DNA from: a virus
Virus record (IMG/VR): IMGVR_UViG_3300046532_004207
Coordinates: 1 to 35,859 of that record
DNA length: 35,859 bases
Strand: one strand, 5' to 3'
Shown here one piece after another: positions 8,301 through 17,300 of this stretch (position 1 is its first letter; each line of letters begins with the position of its first letter). A program made the position numbers and the translations under genes. The notes below the pieces were generated by a model. That model worked only from the letters and a program-made list of their open reading frames with translations, made no database searches and was not told the DNA's origin.

Positions 8301-11300
8301 CCCAAAAAAGACACTAGGGCGGTAGCTAAAACGCAGAGGACCGCAAGGCTGGCAAAAAAAGGTACTTTTGCAAACCTAAACCAACACAAGATTACAGGCT
8401 CCGCTTACGAGACAGCTCTTGATGATAACGCCTTGGGCGGAAAGGGCTACAAAAACACTTGGGCCGGATCTTATGGCTTAAAGGGCGAAACCAAGGGAAT
8501 AGGAAATCAAAATGCAAAAGTTGACTTCATTAAAGAGGGAAGGGTTCCCATTGAAGCTAAGTACGGAAAATATACACCAGCAAACCTTATAGCCAAAAGC
8601 ATACGTCTTTTTAGCGATCAATACGTCGAGGACTATTTGAGGGCTGGGGGTGAAGGAGCTCTTGCTGGCAACATGTCCGACAGGAAATTTAATGAGTCGA
8701 AAAAACTCTTGGAAGATTTAGGGCATACAGGAGTAAACACAAACATGATTAGAGATTGGGGCCTTTCTTCAGGCTTAGTGCCAAACTTTAAGTTTCTTTA
8801 TCAGCCTGCGATATCTGCAGATAAAATCCCTACAGACTTTCCGACATTCCCAATTCCTAGCGTTGCCGGTAAGGAGGTTGATGTCCTCGGAAGTACAAAC
8901 TCCTATTATACGGACCCCAAGCAACTTCATGATTTCATGCATACTGAGGGGAAGATTATGTTGGGTCGGTTGAATACCCCTAGAACAGAAGATGCTGGAG
9001 GACGACTATCCTACCTTAGATATAATATGCCGAATAAGCTATATCATAGGCTTCTTGGTAAAGGTACTGGAATTATGGGTGACAAAAAGAGGGGGCCACT
9101 CTTAAGGTCGAATAGTAAAGCTTACCTGAACAGGACGAGAATGGAAGTTCACGAGCCCTTTCATCAGCAGAACATGAATAGCGAATTAAATTCCCTTTAC
9201 GGTATGCACTCCACGGGAAAGCCAATTAAGGGATTTAAGAATAAACCTATAGCAAACAAAGCCTACATGAATAATAACGTTCAGTTAAAGCGCTTCGGAA
9301 AAGGTAAAGTTACGCTAACCCCGCCTAGCATATGGAACAATCGCGCTAGTCTTGCGGCATTAAAACTGGATACCAGCCAATCTAAATTATTTAATATTGG
9401 CTCTTTAGCTGGCAACGAGAATTTCATAGGAGATATGGCTCGTAGTGTGCCTAAGGGCGACAGGGGTAAAGCCCTGCGCGAGGTTTATGGAACTGGAGAC
9501 ATAAAAGCCCTCAGCAAATACATACCATCGGATTCTGCTGCGGGAGGGTTCATTCCTAGTTATGCAGACCCAGCGGTGCATCAACCGGACATCAATAGGC
9601 TGCTGTTTAAGCCAATCATGCGAGCTCGCACCCCGAAGGACGTTGCGATGATAGCTAAGAACTTTGCAGTATCCCATAGTACGGGAGCTTTATCCGGAAG
9701 ATATGCCGAGGGTACTACTGGAGAACAAAAGGATTTTGAGGACTATCTTCAAGTAGGTCTCGGCGAAGACTCCTACAAATGGGAGGATACAAAAGACCCT
9801 TATTCAGAAGCAAATATTGACACGTCACAGTTTGCTTATGAGACAGGGCGAGACAGTATTGCATCCGGAGCCGTATCCCACACCACTCGACTAAGCACTG
9901 CAAATCAGTTTGCTGGAAGCGCACAGAATGTATCCCTTAGCGACATCGGAACTGAAAGGGACCCGAACGCAGCCCTTGCAGCGGGCTATACAGGACCGCC
10001 CAAACACATAAAAGGGAATCATCCAATTGAAAAGAATGCTGCAGAGCAAGTAAAGCTATACAGAGGGCATGATGGAGCCGTTCACGAAACAAACGTTCCC
10101 AAGAAAAACATATTTGGATACGATAAGATAATAAGGGTCCTTAGTCTGAAATCCAGACACCCTCGCTATCCCATGCTTGACAGGATGAAAAAATCAATAA
10201 CTGACGGAACGTTTTTTGAGTACTGGGCAAAGAAAGGATTATTCCTAAACCTTAACGGAAAACGAAATGATAAGAAGTTAATTGGTATGGAAGATGATCT
10301 TGGGGCAAGGTCGGGTAAATACTATAATTCCCCCATGCCCTCAGCCTATCCGCGCAGAATGAGAGAGCCTGGTGATACCATAAAGGGGGAAGATGAAGTC
10401 ATACAGTTGTTAAGCGGGGGCCTTATTCCTAATTTTATAGACCCGCCCCGCAAGGAAAAGCCTTTCGAAATTCCAAAGAACCCCCATGCTCCATCAGGAG
10501 CTGCCGTAAAACTATATAGGCACGGCAATTCCATACCTAGAAAACTAGGGGGAACCGCCCATACCACTATAAACAGCTCAATGAGATCTTTTCACGGGGG
10601 TCAGGTCCCGCTAAGAAGCTTCACCAGTCTTAGTGGTTTGAAGACTCAATATAAGAAAGTTGCTGGAGCCAAAGCCTCTCAAGTGTCAAGCAACTACTCT
10701 GAGTACCTCCTGAATCAATCCGATTTGCATGATTTGTCTGCAACTGGGGGGCCTCAAAACGGAATTTTTACAGCCGATCCGACAAGGATCAATCACCTTA
10801 AGGGAATGCAAGACCCCAGACTACAAGGGAAATATCAGAGGTATATGTACAACTCTGCCTCCGGAAACTATGCTGGTGGCTTAATTCCAAACTTCATTAG
10901 AGCTGGAGCTGGTGGCCCAAGATCCAGAGTGACCAGTAAGGAATTTGCGAAATTAAGTACAGGACTATCTAGATGGACAGCGCGAAATCAGCCAGACCCA
11001 AGGCTTAAATTAATCGGTCCAGAAAAACTTTTTACAATACCCCGCAGAAGGCAGGACGAAACGATACAGAACATCAGGCAATTCATAAGCTCTCCGGAAT
11101 ACCAACAGACTCAAGCTCCGGACCTAAAGAAAAAAATTACAAGGTTCTACGCTCGATTACTTGGGGGGAGCTCTTCAGATAGCCCAGACAGAACCTTCAC
11201 GAGGCATCACGATCCTTCGTTCGAGGGCAGGATAGCTGCGTCTGGCGGCTTGATTCCTAATTTCCTGAAAACTCATGGTGGAGCAAGGCCAGGGACAGGC

Positions 11301-14300
11301 CCCAAGTCATCGATACCCTGGGGGACATTAACAAAAACAACTAAAGATAACTGGAAAAAGGGCGAACACCTCGATCAGGGCAGTTATCGGGATTGGGTTA
11401 ATTTTATTCAATACGAAAGTGACGGACCGAAAATAAAGTTAGGATCATATGCTAGTGGCCGCAACACGATCAAGACCTTCGCCGGGACCACAGGGAAGAA
11501 CGGGAAGCTTGCGGCCAAACTTTACACTCCATATCTCAGCAAGCTAGATCCGGATGTGGGCAAGAGATCTAAATATGGAACTGAGGTTGAAAAAGCCTTG
11601 GCTGCCAACTGGGGGAGAAAGCCGACACCCAATGCCTACCCTATGGATTACATTAATAATGAAACAAGTCTAACGGGCACAGCCTCAATCCCTCGAGGGG
11701 GTCTGAAATTAATGACGGACTCTACGGTTGGGGATTCAGTGATAAGCCCTAGCGGACACGGAAAGGTTCATTTCTTCTCTAAGTTTTTAGCCCACTGGGC
11801 GAAGACCAATCCAGCGACCCTTAAAACTAAGCTAGCAGGGGCTGATCCTACTTTTAGTAGCACAGACCTAGACGGTCTTCCCTATAGGGATATGATCGGC
11901 AGAGGAAGTGTCAAGACCTTGGGCACGGATCAAAAAAATGTCGATGTTACCGCTATAGGTAGTGGTTTAATCGCAAGACAAAAAAGGACCCTGACGGACC
12001 TCATTGATGAAGACAAAACGTATAAATTTAAATACGATAAAGACTATTGGACATATGATCCATTCATATCTGGCAACACGCTTATGAAAGAAGGTGACAT
12101 GGCTTCCTCTGGACACGTACCAAACTTCGCAAACCCACTTGTTGACGCTATTTCAAGGGAGAAAAATGCCCTTAGTGAGAGCGGATCAAACGCACGAGTT
12201 TACGTCGATCAGGATAATAGATTGAAAAACATTAAAAACCCAATGGGTCTCCTTGTTGCAAACACCAGAGACGAACCGTCTTCTGGATCTCAGGGAGTTA
12301 ATAGAGCTATTAATATGGGACTTGATCCGAAGACTCATGGAGCTAGTTCTGGAATGATGCCTAATTATGCTGGGATTGTTCACAAAAATCCCTTCGGCAT
12401 GCCTGGTATGCCTGCAACAAATCCACCTGCTGCTGCACCTGCTGCTGCACCTGCTGCTGCACCCGCTCCAGGTAGTGGTGGAGGCCAAACTGCACCTTCA
12501 GGCGGAGGAGTAAACCCAGGAGCAGGCGGCGACATGATGATGAAAATGATGGGCCTAACAACTTTAATGTATGCATTTGAAGGTGCTTTAGGCGGAGCAA
12601 ACGAAGAGGTGGGCGGGTTCGGGAAAACCCTGAAAATATTGAGCGGTGTAGTTATGGGGGCCTCTCAAGCTATGATGATTAGTATGATGTTGACCAAGGG
12701 AGCCCTAGGCAAGGCTGCGGGTGCGACTAAAGCAGGGGGAGGCATGCTTTTGTCTGGAGGTAAAACATTAATTAAGGGAGGGCCGGGTGGAGTAATTGCT
12801 GGTAGGGCAAAAGGTCTTGCAGGCATGGCTAAAGGCGCTGGAGGAATGATTAAAGGCGGTGCCGGAATGGCTATGGGAATGCTCGGACCCCTCGGAGTAG
12901 CTGCCGCGCTCTTGATACCAATCTTCACAGCCTTAAAAGAAAACTTAGGATGGTTTACCTCAGCCACAGAACAATCCGCAAAAGAACTCGAGAAAGTTGA
13001 GAAAAAAATGGGTGCACTGGGGGATGCTGCCCAATCCGCTAAATCCGCCCAAGAAAATTCGAACAAACTGGAAGAACTCAAGTCTCTTGGCAAAAGCAGA
13101 AGCATAGCTCAGGAAGAGGAATATGTCAAGCTTCAAGTTTCATCAGTAAAAAATGAAGTAAAGCTGGCAGACTCAGTCGATTCTGTGACTAGGAATTTTA
13201 AATTGTCCGACTCACAACTAAAAGATCTGAATGGGTCATATACGGAACAGATCACTATGCTGGGAAAGCTTCAAATTGAACAAGCCAGACTTGCCGGTAT
13301 TATGGCAAGAACAAAATCCAGAACCAAAGACTTCGAGGAAGATCACGGCGAAGGCATGTGGGCTACTATGTTTTCCGACACCACGGAACAAAAACGATCC
13401 AAACTTCATGATTTAGCTCGCCTAGAGGGCAAAGATAGAGGCAATACAGCTATGGATATGTTTGATATGGACAAAGTCAATGCCATGTCCCCCAAGAAGA
13501 GGAATGAAATGCTTAGATCACTACAATCGTCAGCGCAAGAGGCAATTCCCACCATGTATAATAACCTAAAAGACCAAACGGATTCGGCAGGATGGGGTAC
13601 CGGAAAGATTTGGGCAGCTAAAGAAGATTGGTTCGGGGCGCTCGACTGGGAGTCGGCCATTAAAGGCGAGTCTCAGGACTCGGGAGGAGAGGTGTACGAT
13701 AATGCGCTGGCTCCCATGCAGGAGTGGTCCCAACAGTATAAAGATGTTTTGACTAATCCCGAGGCAGGCTCGATGGCCCTGCCGGATTTATATGCTTCAG
13801 CATTAAAAACGGGAAGCAAATCAAGTCTAATTGGGAGTGGGAGTGGGAACTTGTATAATAAAAAAGTACTCTCTAACGAAGCTGCCGAGGGGATGATAAA
13901 TGCGATTACTGATTCCATTCAAAAGGGAGTTAAACCCCAGAAGAGCAAAGCAAATTTTGACGTTCAAGCCACGAGCAGACAGGCAAAACTAATGTCCGAA
14001 CTCCAAACTGATAGATTGAAAACGATGAACGACATGTCTCAAAAGAGGCTGGATATAGAGAGTAAAATTCTCCAGAATGCCGAAAAAAGACTTGGATTAG
14101 ATACCGAAATGGAAGATTTTTTCGGCATTCTGACAGATGGAGAGAAAATTAATCGCGCAACCAACTCAAGCCTTAGGACCTCCAGAGAAAAAACTCAATC
14201 AACAAATAAGGGAATTAATCTTGATGCTAAGTCTAAAAATATAGATATATTCAAAGATAAAATAAATAAAGATATTATTAATAAAGATATTATGGAAGAA

Positions 14301-17300
14301 ACCGTTGGTCTGCGACTTGATAAAATTAAGCAAGTATTATTAGATCAAGACATTAAGGATGAAATATCTAAACTTAAAAAAGGATTAGAGGAAAGGAAAG
14401 TTGAGAAGGCTGAAAAAACCAAAGACAAATTTTATAAGGATAAGGACACATATAGAGAACATATGAGCAGAGAGGGCGACGATGGAGGGGTGGGGATAGA
14501 ATCTGCAGAGCAACGAGTTTTCTTTGATGCTCTGGGAGCTGCTGGCGGTGGAGGTATAGGTTTTAGTGTCGAATCATTTAATAAAAAATTAATTGAATTT
14601 GCCAAGTTGGCTGGGACGTCTGTAAGCAAAATCAAAGAGGTAATGGAGATGAAGATTGACCTTGATGCCGGAGAATTGGACTTTACATTTAATGGAGCAG
14701 AGGGAATCGATCCTTTTGGTATCGCAAACAATGATTTTACGGTTAATGAATACCGAAAAGGAGAAAACGCCCCAGATGGTTATGAAAGCACTGCCTTGAG
14801 CTGGGGGCTTGAGCAAATGAAGGAACTTCAAAGAGAAAGCCGTCTGACCTCAACAACCCCTGAGCGACGTGCTAAGATTGTCGATGAGATTGCCGATCAC
14901 AAGAAAAACGTGAATAGTCCATTTCAAGTTTTTGACGGCTCCGATACAGGGACCGACGAGACGAAAGCTAATACAATGAACAGATTGCTGTCTGATGGAC
15001 GAGCTAATAAGGGAAATAATGCTTCCGTAAAGATGGCTACCAAACAAGCGAATTATAACAACACTCTGGCAGAGGCTAATGTGGATAATGAGGCTGGCCA
15101 GATGAATAACCTTACTATCAAAGCCTATCAAATCCGTATCAAACAGGCTATAAAGGACGCCGATTTTGCCGATGCTAAATTCTGGAAAGGAAGACTGGAT
15201 GATTTTGTCGAAACAAGCGGTGAGGTTACCAGAGCCAAGCTGAAAGCTGACGCAGAAGCCAAAATTCCCAAGAAACAGAAGACATCGACAGTGGGTACTA
15301 GCGCTGATGCAGATCCAAATACTGCGTTGGCTCTTATCGAGAGGGTAAATGCTGAAAGAAAAGCACGAAAGGCTGCTGGACCAGCCGAAGGACCAGATGT
15401 AGGGCGAACGAAAGAGATGCAGGCTTCAAATGATATGCTTAAAGCAAAGCTGGCAGGGTTAAATGAGACCAAAGCTGACAAGATCGCTAGGATCAAAGCC
15501 CAATATTCCATTGGTGCCACACCCCCCGCGTCCGCACCTGCGGATAAGGCTAAACCATCCCCCGCATCCGCACCTGTGGATATAGCTAAAAAGACTGCTG
15601 GAATCGCAGCTCGAACTGTCCCAAGGGACCCATCCCTCGCCACGCCCGCCGCTTTTCAGTCAGGTATGGCTTTTACTCAAACCCAAGGGAACCCTTGGAT
15701 TCCACACACCGCCAGCTCCGTCTTAGATGAAGCTAGCAGTAAAAGTCAAACCAAAGAGATGAAGGACTCAGTAAGGGATTTAGGTGACGAATTATTCAAT
15801 GAACTCGAAGCGCTCAAGGCCAAAAGAATGACCCAAGGAGACGATAAACCCCTTGATGTCAATATGACCGATGTAGCTAGTACCATTCAGAGAGTGATCG
15901 GTAAAGAAGATACCTCTACTCAAATCAACGCCATTAAGGAATTCAACGCAAAAAATGAAAAACCCGATCAGGCATCCCTAACCGGCCTCACCGGAGAGGG
16001 AATGGATCAATTTTCACTGTCATTGGCTAAAGTCGAAGCTGAACGAAGGAACAAAATAAACGTAAACAATGAAGCTGGAGACCTTGACGTAGAAAGAATT
16101 GGCATCGAAGCCCTTAAGGAACATTTTCAAAAAAGAACCGTTCAGGGAGCGACGGCAGCCCAAGACATGCTGAAGAAAATTGAATCCCAACCGGGAGGCC
16201 TGCAGGGGCAAGTATCTGAGGCGGCAGGCGTACAATTAAAAGCTAGAGGTATGTTCGCTCCCATGGAGGGTAAAGTAGCGGAAGCTCAATTGTCTGCTAC
16301 TCAGAGCCAGTTGAAGGACGGATCTTTACGTAAAGTAATGATGATGGAGGAGAAGAAAGCGCTCGCAACATTGCTAAGAAACAATATTATAGATCTAGAA
16401 AAATCTAAAATCAACAATGATCTGCTGGACGGCACTAAAAGGGGACTTGAGCTCACGCGAACATCATTGTCTAAAAAAACTGAAGGAATGAGAGCTGGGT
16501 TAATTGAGATCCAAAACAAACTCAAACTCGCAAATCTTACTGAAGAACTTGCCAAGCAAGCCCAAATAGAAATACAAACAAAACTAAAGGGTCTAGATCT
16601 GGAATATAAAACCCTTGACGCGAAACAAAGATATTACGAAAACACAAACGCTCTTGCGGAAGAAGTTGCCAAGGAGCTCAAAAACAGAGCTAAGACGGAC
16701 GACATGAAGAGGTCCAGAACTCAAGAAGAATGGCTCCAGCAAGACAATAAGGATGTCGAACGCGGAAATGGTAAAACATACAGACAAAATAGAGTAGGAA
16801 ACGAATTTAAAGATCAGATGGGCCAAAGGGGTCAAAACATTAAGGACTCCAGAACCGCAATGAAATATCATAACGAGGGTGGTAATTCACTCAGAGCGTC
16901 CGAATCTAGACTTGGAATGCTTCAATTGCAAAAAGAACAGAATATCGATCAAGGAAAAACTAGACTGTTCTCAGATACCATAGCTGTCAAAATTGCGGAA
17001 GTTAATAACGAGCTTGAACGCTTCAATGAAACTCTTGCCAACACCACCTTCGATTCAGTTAAGCAAGGCTTTAGGGATATGGTAACGGCAATGGGTGACG
17101 GAACTAAAAGTATGGGCGATGCCATGCTTGGATTCTTGGGCGGAATAGCTAATGCGATTCACGAGCAATTGCTAGACAGGGCCACAAAGCAAATTACATC
17201 TGGAATTTTCGAAATGATGGGCATGGGAAAAATATCCGAAAATAATCGTGGCGGTCTTATTCGGGGTTATGCCTCTGGTGGATCCGTGGGGTCTTCTGGT

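Larger units (their letters stand above)
7008..12374 (+). repeat. Ten degenerate GG-x-IPNF boundary motifs inside the tape measure
   Basis: The octapeptide (S/A)-G-(G/H/F/L/M)-x-(I/V/M)-P-(N/S)-(F/Y), usually followed by A, I, L or K, occurs at tape measure residues 545, 634, 887, 1132, 1389, 1680, 1833, 1956, 2245 and 2325. Examples are SGFIPSFA, AGGFIPSYA, SGGLIPNFI, AGGLIPNFI, SSGHVPNFA and SSGMMPNYA. Spacing varies from about 80 to 290 residues, so these are domain boundaries and not a simple tandem repeat. The DNA is not conserved between copies, which argues for selection on the peptide. A weaker relative, RGGLIRGYA, occurs near residue 3958. Confidence 0.85.

Noticed and set aside
9141-9170. 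HEPFH (HExxH-like zinc protease motif) at tape measure residues 1259-1263
   Set aside because: A proline inside HExxH breaks the required helix and is not tolerated in real zincins; no third ligand is evident. I treat it as chance.
12421-12475. Trinucleotide-like GCT/GCA repeat considered as a regulatory or recombination site
   Set aside because: It simply encodes the APAAAPAAAP linker between the module block and the hydrophobic segment; no further structure is seen.
15128-15643. Minus-strand 171-codon frame in the tape measure gene
   Set aside because: Low-complexity Ala/Ser sequence opposite an Ala/Lys/Glu coiled coil; typical shadow with no start context.
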